The notes below the pieces were generated by a model, which searched no databases, had not been told where the DNA came from, and saw only the letters and a program-made list of their open reading frames with translations. Below are positions 1-11,600 of a DNA stretch of 64,000 nt, piece by piece. Each line of letters starts with the position of its first letter. The stretch's first letter is position 1. The stretch spans positions 1,364,001 through 1,428,000 of the forward strand of contig NZ_CP031396.1 of the NCBI RefSeq assembly GCF_003363755.1. Reading direction: 5' to 3'. The translations under genes were made by a program, and so were the position numbers. The DNA comes from Pseudomonas protegens (GTDB taxonomy: Bacteria; Pseudomonadota; Gammaproteobacteria; Pseudomonadales; Pseudomonadaceae).

Positions 1-1527
1 ATAGGCCGGGTCCAGCGGCAGGTAGGCGCCACCGGCCTTGAGAATCCCCAGCAGGGCCACCACGATCTCGATGGAACGCGCCCCATAGACCCCGACGATG
101 GCGTCGCTGTCGACCCCTTGCTGGCGCAAGCTGTGGGCCAGCTGATTGGCCTGACGGTCGAGCTCGGCGTAAGTGATTTCCCGGCCATCGACATGGATCG
201 CGGCACGCTCGGGAAAGGCCCGGGCGGCCTCTTCGAACAGCTGGTGCAGCAGCGGTGCATCGGCGGCGCTCAGGTCCGCGCTGCGATCGAAATCCTGCAA
301 CAGGCGCTGCGCCTGATCAGCGCTGACCAACGGCAATTGCTCAAGGGTCAGGCTGCTGTCCGCGGCGGCCGCTTTGAGCCACTGGGCGAACTGTTCGAGC
401 CAGGCGGCAGGCAGGCCGTCGGGCAGCAGACGGGGCTGCCAGCTCAGTTGCAGCGACAGCTGGTCGGCCTCGGCCCAGGCCTGCAGGTGCAGCTTCTCGA
501 AGTACGCCCGATCAAGGAGCAGCTCCTGCACCTCGGCGCCTTCGCTGTAGGAGCAACCCAGGTCCAGGGGACGGGGCTGCTCGGCGCCGAACGCTTCCAG
601 CTCGTTCAGGCAATCCTGCCAAGAGCGGCTCAGGTCCAGCTGATGACGGAACGCCTGCAGGTTGTCCTGCAAGGTGGCTTGGGGCTGCAACGTGACGGCC
701 ACGGGCAGGCGCCGGCTGAAATGGCCCAGGGTCTGCTGCAACTGGTCGCTGCGACCGTCCACGGTCAGCGCCACCAACAGCGAGTCCTGCTGGCTCAGCC
801 CGGCGAGGAAACCGGCCCAGAGGAACAGCAGGCTGTCCTCGACACTCAGCTCGGCCGCACTGGCCAATTGGCGCAATGCCGGTGCCAGATCGGTGTCCAG
901 GCGGCATTCCTGCAACTGCGGCGCAAAGTCCAGGCGGCGCTCGAACGGCAGGCGCACGCCCGGCTGCTGTCCGGCATACAGAGTGCGCCAGAACTGCAGG
1001 CCTTCGCGACCGATCGCCTCCTCCCCCAGCTCGCTCTGCCAGGCGGCGTAATCGGCGTACTGCAGGCTGTCGAACGCTGGCAACTGCCGTCCCGCGCACA
1101 GTTGCTGCAGTTCGGTCATCAGCAATGAAAGAGACTGGCGGTCACAGCTGGCCAGGGTCACGCTGATCAGCAACTGACGATCCAGCAGCGAGGCCACCAG
1201 GGGCACTTCGGCCAGGGCCAGGCGATCCTCGGCACGGGCCTGTTGCAGGCTGCGCCCCGCTTCCAGCGACAGGCGCAGGCGCACCTGGGGGGTGATTTCC
1301 TGCACCGGTTGCTTGAAGCCGGGCACCTGCCGGTAGCGGGTGCGCAGGATTTCGTGGCGCTGGCACACCTCGTTCAGTGCGGCCTCCAGCACAGCACGCT
1401 CGGGCGGCGTGTCGAAGGACAGGAGCGCCTGCGCCGCCAGCGGCTGGCCCAGGTACTGCTGCTGGGAAAGAATCGCGGCCTGCTGGGCCGAAATCTGAAA
1501 CGTCTCTGCTTGGGAAAAGTCGGTCAT
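1..1527 (-). CDS. Non-ribosomal peptide synthetase, N-terminal part (C-like domain then start of an A domain)
   Basis: The ATG is at 1527 and the frame stays open to the left edge, so about 509 N-terminal residues are visible and the 3' part is missing. Residues 1 to about 400 form a condensation-like domain, but where HHxxxDG is expected the sequence reads ASCDRQS, so the catalytic His pair is absent. After it an adenylation domain begins (AELDRQANQLAHSLRQQG, then LKAGGAYLPLDP, the first A-domain core motifs). The specificity-pocket residues lie outside the window. The start is 10 bp downstream of the dioxygenase gene, so the two are cotranscribed. The degenerate C-like domain next to a SyrP/TauD-like gene suggests a non-condensing 'interface' domain that recruits the hydroxylase; that role is inferred. 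Confidence 0.9.
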   Translation of the reverse strand, partial: MTDFSQAETFQISAQQAAILSQQQYLGQPLAAQALLSFDTPPERAVLEAALNEVCQRHEILRTRYRQVPGFKQPVQEITPQVRLRLSLEAGRSLQQARAEDRLALAEVPLVASLLDRQLLISVTLASCDRQSLSLLMTELQQLCAGRQLPAFDSLQYADYAAWQSELGEEAIGREGLQFWRTLYAGQQPGVRLPFERRLDFAPQLQECRLDTDLAPALRQLASAAELSVEDSLLFLWAGFLAGLSQQDSLLVALTVDGRSDQLQQTLGHFSRRLPVAVTLQPQATLQDNLQAFRHQLDLSRSWQDCLNELEAFGAEQPRPLDLGCSYSEGAEVQELLLDRAYFEKLHLQAWAEADQLSLQLSWQPRLLPDGLPAAWLEQFAQWLKAAAADSSLTLEQLPLVSADQAQRLLQDFDRSADLSAADAPLLHQLFEEAARAFPERAAIHVDGREITYAELDRQANQLAHSLRQQGVDSDAIVGVYGARSIEIVVALLGILKAGGAYLPLDPAY

Positions 1528-1537
1528 GCTGATGTCC

Positions 1538-2596
1538 TTAACCAATGGCCACGTCGGTGCTTTTCAGCGGGACGGCCATGGCTGTGAGTATTTTGCGCAG
1601 GCCTGAATATTCGTTGCGGGCGTGCAGGGTGAGGATGTTGTCGAGCATCACGACGTCGCCCTTCTCCCAGGGAAACTCCACCATCACCTCGCGATAGAGC
1701 TGTTGCAGATGGGTGATGTAGTCATCGGGGATCGGGCTGCCATCGCCAAAGAAGGTGTTTTGCGGCAGGTCCTCGGGCGCGAACTCCGCCAGCAGGCTGT
1801 CGCGGATGCTCTCTGGCAGGGTCAGGGCATTGAAGAACGTCGCATGGTTGAACCACACGCTCTCGCCGGTACGCGGATGCCGGACCATGGCCGGGCCCTG
1901 TTGCCGGGTGCGCAGGCGGTTGCCGGATTTCCACTCCGGGGTCACGCCGATCTTCGCGCAATAGGCCTCGACCTCGGCGCGGTTGTCGGTCTGGAACACG
2001 GTCTGCCAGGGCAGCCCCATGCCGTCGCCATAGTTGCGCACATAGAGCACGCGCTTGCGCTGGAACTCTTCGCGCACCTGTGGATCGATCCGCGCCAGCA
2101 AATGCCGGGTGTCGCCAAATGGCGTCTCGCCGCCGGTGGTCGACGGCACGTCGCAGTAGAAATACAGGTGCAGCGGAAACACCGGGGAATAGGAGTGCTC
2201 GTTGTGGGGAAAGATCTTTTCCACGGCCGGGTAGTCGGTGGAGCTGTAGACGTTGAGTTTCTTGGTGATCTGGGTCCGCGGCGAGGCCCGGAACAGGTAC
2301 TCCAGGGCACCACCGGAAATCGAATCGACGCACTGGTTGAATTCGTTGATGTCCTGCACCGCGAAGCCGCGGAACAACAACGTTGCGTGCCGGTCGAGCT
2401 TTTCCTGGAGCAGCTCGCGGTTTTCCCCGGCCCACTGCGCCAGCCCCACGCCAGGAACGTTCGGCGTACACAGCAGGGGAATCGAGCTGTTCTCGAACAG
2501 CGGCGTGAACGTCACCAGGCTGGATTGGTCCAGGCTCAAGCTCTTGCGCCGTCCCTTGCCCAATGCCGGTATGGCTTGAGACTCGAATTTCGACAT
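1538..2596 (-). CDS. SyrP/TauD-like non-haem Fe(II)/2-oxoglutarate dioxygenase, probable NRPS-bound amino acid beta-hydroxylase
   Basis: This 352-residue protein belongs to the TauD/TfdA superfamily, subgroup SyrP/AmbC/AmbD. The Fe(II) ligands are visible as H131-N-E133 (FPHNEHSY) and a distal His325 (NILTLHARNEY), followed by Arg334 in the region that binds 2-oxoglutarate. I chose the ATG at 2596 over one 51 bp upstream because it has GGAGGTGGG at ribosome-binding distance and the upstream stretch is unlike the family. The gene sits between two NRPS genes on the same strand. Relatives beta-hydroxylate Asp or His while it is tethered to the synthetase, giving a hydroxycarboxylate iron ligand. 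The substrate here cannot be read because the partner A domain is truncated by the window edge. Confidence 0.88.
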   Translation of the reverse strand: MSKFESQAIPALGKGRRKSLSLDQSSLVTFTPLFENSSIPLLCTPNVPGVGLAQWAGENRELLQEKLDRHATLLFRGFAVQDINEFNQCVDSISGGALEYLFRASPRTQITKKLNVYSSTDYPAVEKIFPHNEHSYSPVFPLHLYFYCDVPSTTGGETPFGDTRHLLARIDPQVREEFQRKRVLYVRNYGDGMGLPWQTVFQTDNRAEVEAYCAKIGVTPEWKSGNRLRTRQQGPAMVRHPRTGESVWFNHATFFNALTLPESIRDSLLAEFAPEDLPQNTFFGDGSPIPDDYITHLQQLYREVMVEFPWEKGDVVMLDNILTLHARNEYSGLRKILTAMAVPLKSTDVAIG

Positions 2597-2664
2597 GACC
2601 CACCTCCGATTCGCGGTATCAGGCGCGGCGATCGCACGCGCCTGCATGATTGTTCAATATGGCT

Positions 2665-5600
2665 TCACTCGACCGGCACCCGTCCTGGACGGCGCCGCTG
2701 AATCGGGTGCTGTTGCTTGAGCAGGGCCTGGCGCTGTTGCAACTGGTCTCGCTCGCGCAGGTATTGGATATCCCGTGCCTGGTTCAGCAACGCCGCCAAC
2801 GGCGCCTGGGTATCGACCACCATCAGCTCGAACACCGCCTGCAACTGCTCGAACAGGCACGCCATGTCCGCGGCGGTGTAGAGCCCGGCATCGCACTTCA
2901 GGCCGAGGTAGATGCCCTGGGGCGCATTGACGAACTCGGCCACCAGGTCCAGCTCCGCGGCAGCCCTGCCGGCAGCCACCGGCTGCACGTCCAGGCCGTC
3001 GATCGACAAGGGCTGATCAAGGCTTTCCTGATAGATGAACTTGATGCTGAACAACGGCGAACGACCGGCGCGCCGGACCACCCGCAGCGCCTCCACCAGG
3101 CGCTCGAAAGGCAGGTCCTGGTGATCCGAAGCACCGATGACCGTGCTCCGTGTCACCTGCAGCAAGTCGCTGACGCACTGTTGTTCCTCGACACTTATCT
3201 GCAATACCAGTTGGTTAACGAAGAAGCCCACCAGATCTTCAACGCCGGCGTGATTGCGGTTAGCGATATCGGTCCCCAGACGCACCCGCGAACTGTCGCT
3301 GCGCTGCCCCACCACCAGGGCAAAACCTGCCAGCAGCAGCATGTACAACGTCACCCCCTGGGCACTGGCAAAGGCGCGCAGCGCCTGGCTCTGAGCCGCC
3401 GAAAAATGGAACTCGTGGAGATCGCACAAGGGTGACGGCGTCTGCCCTGGCTGCACCGTGGCACTGGCGGGCAAGCGCGTGAGGTGATGGTCATCGCCCA
3501 GGACATCACGCCAGTAATCGAGCTGACGCTGCAGCTCACCGCCTTCGAGCCATTGGCGCTGCCAGACAGCGAAGTCCACGTAATGCAGGGCCGGCTCCGG
3601 CAACGGGCTGGCCGTGGCGGTCCGATGGGCGTGATACAGGCTTACGAACTCGGTCGGCAGAATGCCGAACGACCAATGGTCGGCGACGATGTGGTGCAGG
3701 GTCATGAGCAGCAGGTGCCGTTGCGGCTCCAGCCGCAGCAGGCGTACACGCATCGGCGGGCCGGCGATCAGGTCGAAGGGCTCCGCGGCCTGTTGCTGCA
3801 ACTGCTGCTGGGCCATGGTCTCGCGCTCGGCCACTGGCAAGGCGCACAGGTCATCGAACACGAACGACAGCGGCAGGTGGCGATGGACGTGCTGCCAGCT
3901 CTCGCCTTCGACCTCGCTGTAGGTGGTACGCAATACCGAATGCCGCTGCATCAGTGATTTGAAGGCTTGCCGCACCGCCTCGATGTCCAGCTCGCCACGC
4001 AACTCCAGGGCCCGGGCGATGTTGTACATCGAGCTCTGCGGCTCCAACTGCCAGAGGAACCACAAGCGCTGCTGGGCAAAGGACAACGGCTGTGGCCGCG
4101 AGTCATCCACCCGGCACAAGGCCGGGGCCGCCTCCGGAGCCTCAGTGGCGCCCAGGGCGGCGACAAAGGCTTGCAGGTCGGGCGCATCGAACAGGGTCCG
4201 CAGCGCGGCCTGCAAGCCCAGCTCATGCCGCACCCGGCTGATGACCTGGGTGGCCAGCAACGAGTGCCCGCCCAGGGCGAAGAAGTTGTCCTGCAGGCCG
4301 ACCCGCTCGACTTCGAGCACGCTCTGCCAGATCGCCGCCACCTGCTGCTGCAGTTTGCTGTGCGGGGCCACATAGGCTTGTTGCAAGGCACTCAAGTCCG
4401 GCTTGGGCAGGGCCTTGCGGTCCAGCTTGCCGTTCGGGTTGAGGGGCAGGCGCGGCAACAGCAGCACGTGGCTGGGCAACATGTAATCCGGCAGCGTTTC
4501 CTTGAGCCCGGCCTTGATCAGCGCGCAACGCTCGGCCTGTGCCTGAGCATCGCCCAGGCCGTCGTCGGTATCCCCAGGCAACGCAGAGGGCACCACATAG
4601 GCCACCAGTTGCATGCCGTTGTTGGCCGGCACGGCCAGCACCACCGCCTCACGCACATCTGGCCGAGCCGACAGGCGCGCCTCGATTTCCCCCAGTTCGA
4701 TGCGGAAGCCGCGGATCTTCACCTGATGATCGATGCGGCCGATGTACTCGATCGCCCCTTGCGGGTTGTAACGCGCCAGGTCGCCACTGCGATACAGCCG
4801 GGCGCCGGGCTGACCGGCAAAGGGGTCGGGAATGAAGCGCTCGGCGGTCAGTCCCGGCCGGTCAAAATACCCCTGGGCCAGGCTCGACGCAGAACCGATG
4901 CACAGCTCCCCGGTGCCGCCTTCGGGCAGCAGATTGAGGTCGCCGTCGATGATCCGCAGGGCGCGGCCGATGATCGGCTGGCCGATCGGGATGCCGTAGA
5001 CCTCGCTGGCATCCTGCTCCCGGCAGTCGTGGACACTGGAGACCACGGTGGCCTCGGTCGGGCCGTAGGTATTGAGCAGGCGTACCCCCCCAAGCCCGGC
5101 GGCGTGCCACAGGCGCAAGCCCTCCACCGACATCGCCTCGCCGCCGACATGCACCTGGCGCAGGCGCCCCAGGCTGCGGATACCGTCGGCCATGCACTGC
5201 TTGGCCAGCAAGTGCCAGTAAGCCGCCGGCAGGTCGGCCAGGGTCACGCCCTGGCTGACGATCACCGCCGCCAGTTGCTCGACGGCCCAGGGCTCGTCGC
5301 CGCGCATCACCAGGGCCGCGCCGAGGCAAAGGGCTGGGTAACACTGCTCGACGAAACCGTCGAAGCTGAAGGTAGCGAATTGCAGCACCTTGTCGGTGGC
5401 GGTGAGCGCCGAATAATCCGCCGCCGCTTCGCAGAACGCCGACAAGGCCCGGTGATCGATGGCCACGCCCTTGGGGACCCCGGTGGAGCCCGAGGTGTAG
5501 ATCACATAGGCCAGGTCTTGCGGGCAGGCGCGGTTCAGCGGATCGGCGCTGGAGCAATGGCTCAAGCGTTGCGCCAGGCTCGGCAGATCCCAATGCAGCA

Positions 5601-8600
5601 CGCTGTCGGGCAGCAGCGGCGCGGCCCAGGTGCCGGTGTCGCTGAGCAGCAGGCTCAGGCGGCTGTCGGCAATCATGAACGCCAGACGCTCTTGCGGGTA
5701 TTGCGGGTCCAGGGGCACATAGGCCGCGCCACTCTTGAGCACCGCCAGCAGGCTGACGATCAGTTGCGGGCCGCGCTTGAGTGCCAGGCCGACCCGATCC
5801 CCCGGGCCAATCCCCTGGGCTTGCAGGCAATGGGCCAGGCGGTTGGCCTGGGCGTTCAACTGGCCATAGTCCAGTTGCTCGCCATCGACCACCAGCGCCA
5901 GCGCCTCGGGCGTGGCCGCCGCCTGCGCGGCGATCCGCTGGTGCACCAGCGGCGCCTGGGCGGGCACCACCTCGGCCAGCTGGCTGTGCTGCAGCAAGTC
6001 CTGGCGCGCCTGTTCGCTCAACAACTGCAAGCCCCCCAGGGCCGCGTCGGGATCGGCCATGAACTGCAGCAGCAAATGCCGCAACTGGGCACAGAAGCCC
6101 TGGACCTGATCGGCACTGAAACGACTGCGGTCATAGCTGAAGTCCAGGCTCAGGTGCTCGCCCAACTCGATGCCCAGGGTCAGCGGATAGCTGGTCTGCT
6201 CGTGGTTGGCCAGGCCGGAGAACTGCAGCCCGGCCGGAGCCCCCTCCTTGAGGGCCTGGGCCACGGGGAAGTTCTCGAACACCAGCAGGCTGTCGAACAA
6301 GGGGGCGCCCTGGTGCCCGGCCCAACCCTGGATCTCGTAGAGCGGCACGTGCTCGTGTTCGCGCAAGCCCAGATTGAGCGCCTGCATCTGCTCAAGCCAT
6401 TGCCCCACGCTGCACTGCGAACGTGGCTGGCAAATGATCGGCAAGGTATTGATGAACAGCCCCAACTGCTGCTCGATACCCGGCAGCGGCGCCGAACGCC
6501 CCGCCACGGTGGCACCGAAGATCACGCACTGCTGCGCGCAATAACGCTGCAGCAACAGCGCCCAGGCGGCTTGCAGCACAGTGTTCAGGGTGACCTTCTG
6601 CTGCCGGGCAAAGCTGCCCAGGCGTTGTGTCAGCGCCTGGTCGAACCCTTCCAGGTGCTGCCCATGGCCGCTGCCCGACACCGGCTTGCGCACCCCGTCG
6701 GCGAGCAAGGTCGGCGAGTCCATGGCGTGCAGGCGCTCGCTCCAGAACTGTTGTGCAGCCGGGGCCGACTGCTGCTGCAACCAGCCCAGGTAGTCGCGAT
6801 AGCGGCCTTGGGGCGCCGGCAAGCGAGCGCCGCCGTACAACTGGATCACTTCGGCCAGCAGGCTGGCATTGCTCCAGCCATCGAGCAGCAGGTGGTGGCA
6901 GGTGTAGATCAGGTGCCAGTGGTTGTCGGCGATGGGCACCAGCAGCAGGCGCAGCAAGGGCGCCCGATCCAGCTCGAACCCCCGGGAACGCTCTTGCGCG
7001 GCCAGTAGATCGAGATCCGCCGGGGCCGATGCCAGTACCTGCAACGGCACCTTGACCCGGTTCCTGACCAACTGATGGGCGCTGTCCAGCCCTTCCCAGT
7101 GCACGCTGCTGCGCAGGATAGGGTGGCGATCCAGGGCACTCTGCCAGGCATCGGCAAAGCGCTGGGGATCAAGGCCGTGGATGTCCAGGCGCAACTGGTT
7201 GATGTAGGCCTGTTCCTGGGACTCGTAGAGGGTATGGAACAGCATGCCCTGCTGCATCGGCGTCAGCGGATACAGGTCCTCGATGGCAACCGCCGGCACC
7301 GGCAGCGCGTCGAGCTGTTGCTGGGAGATCCGTGCCAGCGGGAAGTCCGAAGGCGTAGCTTGGGCCTGATCCAGCCCACAGCAGTGCTCGATCAGCAGGC
7401 GCAGCTCGGCGAGGTAGTCATCGGCCAGCCGCTGGATGCTGGAGTCGCTGAACATTTCCTCGCTGTAGCCCCACTGCAACGCCAGTTCGCCGCCATAGAC
7501 CTGGCCTTCCAGGGTCAGCCAGTTGGCCAGGGGTGCCTGTGGGTCCTGAGCCTGCCCGCTGCTCTGGCTGGCCGGCGTCCACAACGCCTGCTCATCGAAC
7601 TGGCGATCGAACTGGCCCAGGTAGTTGAAGGTGATCCGTGGCTGCGGCAATGCCGCCAGCGCCTGACGCTGGGCCGGGCTGCCCAGGTAGCGCAGCAAGC
7701 CGTAGCCCAGCCCCTTGCCGGGGATCGCGCGCAGTTGCTCCTTGATCCCCTTGATTGCAGCCCCAGCTTGCTCGGCCGGCTGCAGGCGCACCGGGTACAG
7801 GCTGGTGAACCAGCCCAGGGTGCGGGTCAGGTCCAGATCGTCGAACAGGTCCTCGCGACCATGCCCTTCCAACTGGATCAGGGCCGAAGCCTGCCCGGTC
7901 CAGCGGCACAGTACGCGAGCCAGGGCGGTCAACAGCAGGTCGTTGACCTGGGTGCGATAGGCGCTCACAGCCTGTTGCAGCAGTTTGCGGGTCAGCCCCA
8001 CATCCAGTCGCGACTCGATCTTGCGGCCATGACGGTTCTGCAGGCCGCCCGCTGGGTTGTCACAGGGCAAGTCGCCGGCTCCGCTCTGCTGCGCCAGCCA
8101 GTACGGCAGTTCGGTCTCGCGCTGCGGCGCATGCTCCCGCAAGCGCCGGGCCCAGGCCTGATAGGCACTGGTCTTGGGTGGCAGTTGCACCGTCTGAGCC
8201 TCCGCCAACTGCCGGTAGGCCTGTTGCAGGTCCTCCAGCAGCACCCGCCAGGACACCCCATCCACCACCAGGTGGTGGATCACCAGCAACAGTTGCTGGC
8301 GACCCGACTCGTGCTCCACCAGGACCGCGCGTACCAGGGGGCCGGCTTGCAGGTCCAGGCTGCGCTGGGCCTCGTCGCACACTGCCGCCAGGGCCTGGTC
8401 ATGCTCGACCCGGCACTGCCACAGGTCGAAGTGGCTGGCAGGCTCGGCATAGGCCTGCTGCCAACCCTGCTGCGTGCCGACAAAGCGCAGGCGCAAGGCA
8501 TCGTGATGATTGACCACCTGCAACAACGCCACCTGCAACAGCGCTGGCTGCAAGGGCTGGCGCGGGTCCAGCAGCAACGACTGGTTCCAGTGCCCCGGTC

Positions 8601-11600
8601 GAGGCACCTCCTGAGCCAGGAACCAGTGCTGTACCGGGGTCAACGGCACCTCACCGGTCACTGGTCCCTGGTCGATCTGCGGCTGATCGTCGAGGACCGC
8701 GACCTGGGCCAGGCTGCGCACGCTCTGGTACTGGAACAGGTCCCGGGGCGCCAGACGGACCCCGGCCTGACGGGCGCGACTGACCACCTGGATCGAGATG
8801 ATCGAATCACCGCCAAGCTCGAAAAAGTTATCGTCCAGGCCTACCTGAGCGAGCCCCAGCACATCGCACCAGATGCCCGCCAGGGCCTTCTGCATGGCGT
8901 TCTCCGGGGCCACATAGGCCAGTTGCGGCGCCGTCTCGGGCAGCGGCAAGGCCTTGCGGTCGAGCTTGCCGTTGGCGGTCACCGGCAAGCGATCCAGGGC
9001 CAGCAGGTGATGGGGCACCATGTACTCCGGCAGGCTGCTGGCCAGCCAGGCCTTGAGTTCGTCGGTCCACCCCTGGGCCTGGGCGCCCTCTTGCAACACC
9101 AGATACGCCACCAGGTGCTTGGCGTTCTGCACCAGCACCACGGCCTCGCGCACGCTCGGGTGCTGCATCAGCCGGGCTTCGATTTCACCCAGCTCGATAC
9201 GCAGGCCCCGCAGCTTGACCTGATGGTCCAGGCGGCCCAGGTATTCGATCACCCCATCGGCCCGCTGGCGCACCCGGTCGCCGGTGCGATACAGCCGCGC
9301 CCCCTGGTGGAAGGGGCAAGGTACAAAGCGCTCGGCGGTCAGGGCCGGGCGCCGGTGATAACAGCGAGCCAGCCCGAGGCCGCCCAGATAGAGCTCACCG
9401 GCAACACCCGCCGGTACCGGTTGCAACTGGGCATCCAGGACATGGGTACGCAGGTTGGCGATCGGCTGGCCAATCGGCACGCTGCTTGCGCCTTCGTCGA
9501 CACAGGTCCAGTGGGTGACGTCGATCGCCGCCTCGGTCGGGCCGTAGAGGTTGTACAGGCCAGCGCCCGGCAATCGGGCGAAGACCTGCTGCTGGGCATC
9601 CAGGGGCAAGGCCTCGCCACTGCAAACGATGCGTTTGAGGCTGGCGCAGGCCGACACGCCCTGCTCATGGATGAAGGCCTGGAGCATCGAGGGCACAAAG
9701 TGCAGGGTGCTGATGCCGTGGTCGATGATGGTGTCGATCAGGCGCGCCGGCTCACGGTGGGCCCCCGGGGCCGCCACCACCAGCCGGGCACCGGTCATCA
9801 GCGGCCAGAAAAATTCCCAGACCGAGACGTCGAAGCTGAACGGGGTTTTCTGCAGCACCGCGTCACTGGCGTCCAGGCCATAGGCCTGCTGCATCCAGTA
9901 CAGACGGTTGACCAGCGCCGCGTGGCTGTTGCCAGCCCCCTTGGGCTTACCGGTGGAACCCGAGGTGTAGATCACATAGGCCAGGTTCAGCGGGTCGACC
10001 GGCGTCTCCAGCGGGCCGCTGTCATAAGCCAGCAGCGCGTCCTGATCCTGGTCCAGGAGGATGACCTTGAGCGCCTCTGCATCGGCTTGGAAATCCAGCA
10101 GCGGCAGCAGCGAACGCTGGCTCAGCAAGAGGCGGATGCCGCTGTCCTCGATCATGTAGGCCAAGCGGTCCCGGGGGTATTCCGGGTCCAGGGGCACGTA
10201 GGCGCCACCGGCCTTGTGGATCGCCAGCAGGCCCACGACCATTTCGATGGAGCGTTCGATGCAGATGCCCACCAGCACATCCGCCGCCACACCCAGTTCA
10301 CGCAGCAAGCGGGCCAGCCGGTTGGCTCGGGCATCCAGTTCGGCGTAGCTCAGTTGCTGCTCGCCGAACACCAAGGCGCAGGCGTCGGGGGTACGCCGGA
10401 CCTGAGCTTCGATCAGTTGCGGCATGCTCAACCCGGTGGGGTAAGCCTGCGCCGTGGCGTTCCAATCGTGCACCAGGGTCTGGCGCTCCCGGGCATCGAG
10501 CATCGGCAACTCGCCGATGCGCTGCTCGGCATCCTCCAGCATGCCTTGCAGCAGTGCGGTCCAATGCCGCGCCATGCGTGCGATGGTGTCAGCGTCAAAC
10601 AGGTCTTCGGCGTAGGTCAGGGCGGCGTGCAGCTTGCCGGACTTCTCGTAGGTGTCCAGGGTCAGGTCGAACTGGGTGGTGCGGCTCTGCCATTGCACCA
10701 GGCTCAGCTCCAGCCCGGACGCTGTCTGTACCGTGCTGATATCCGCCACCTGGGGCTGGTGGTTGTACATCACCTGGAACAGCGGTGTGTGGCTCAGGTT
10801 GCGCTCCAGCTTCAAGGCTTCAACCAGTTGCTCGAACGGCAGGTCCTGATGAGCCTGGGCACCCAGCGCCGCCTCTTTGACGGCCTGCAGCAGTTCGCTG
10901 ACCCGGATCTGGCCGGTGAGCTGGGTGCGCAGCACCTGAGTGTTGACGAAAAAGCCGATCAGGCCTTCGACCTCGGCGCGGTTGCGGTTGGCGATGGGTA
11001 CGCCGACGCGAATGTCGTCCTGGCCGCTGTAACGGTGCAGCAGCACATTGAAGGCGCCGAGCAACAGCATGAACAGGGTCACATTGTGCTGTTTGGCCAA
11101 AGCCCGCAGTTGCTCGGCCAACTCCGGCGCCACGGCGAAGTCATAGCGGGTGCCACGGTAGCTGGGCATCGCCGGGCGTCCATGGTCAGTGGGCAGTTCC
11201 AGCACCGGATGCTCGCTCCCCAACTGCGCCTGCCAGTACTCCAGCTGCCGTGCCTGCTCCCCTGCCTCCAGCCAGCGCCGCTGCCACAAGGCATAGTCGC
11301 TGTACTGGATTGGCAACGCCGGCAGTTGCGGCTGATCGCCCCGTTCGAAGGCGTCGTAGCAACGGATGAACTCGTCGATCAGCACGTTCATCGACCAGCC
11401 GTCAGAGACGATATGGTGCAAGGTCAGGAGCAACACGTGCTCCTCGGCGGCCAGCCTGATCAGCTTGACCCGCAGCAACGGACCGGTTGCCAGGTCGAAC
11501 GGCAGCAGCGACTGCTGCTGCGCCTGTGCCGCCACCGCCTGCTCCTGTTCCGATGCGTCGGTTGCACTCAGATCCAGGTATTGCACGGCCAGCTCGACCT

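Noticed and set aside
118..1128. Long open frames on the plus strand opposite the NRPS genes (also 3967-7008 and 7075-12033)
   Set aside because: They are antisense shadows of high-GC coding DNA. Their translations are Gln/Leu/Arg/Gly-rich and match no family, while the minus strand shows continuous NRPS motifs.
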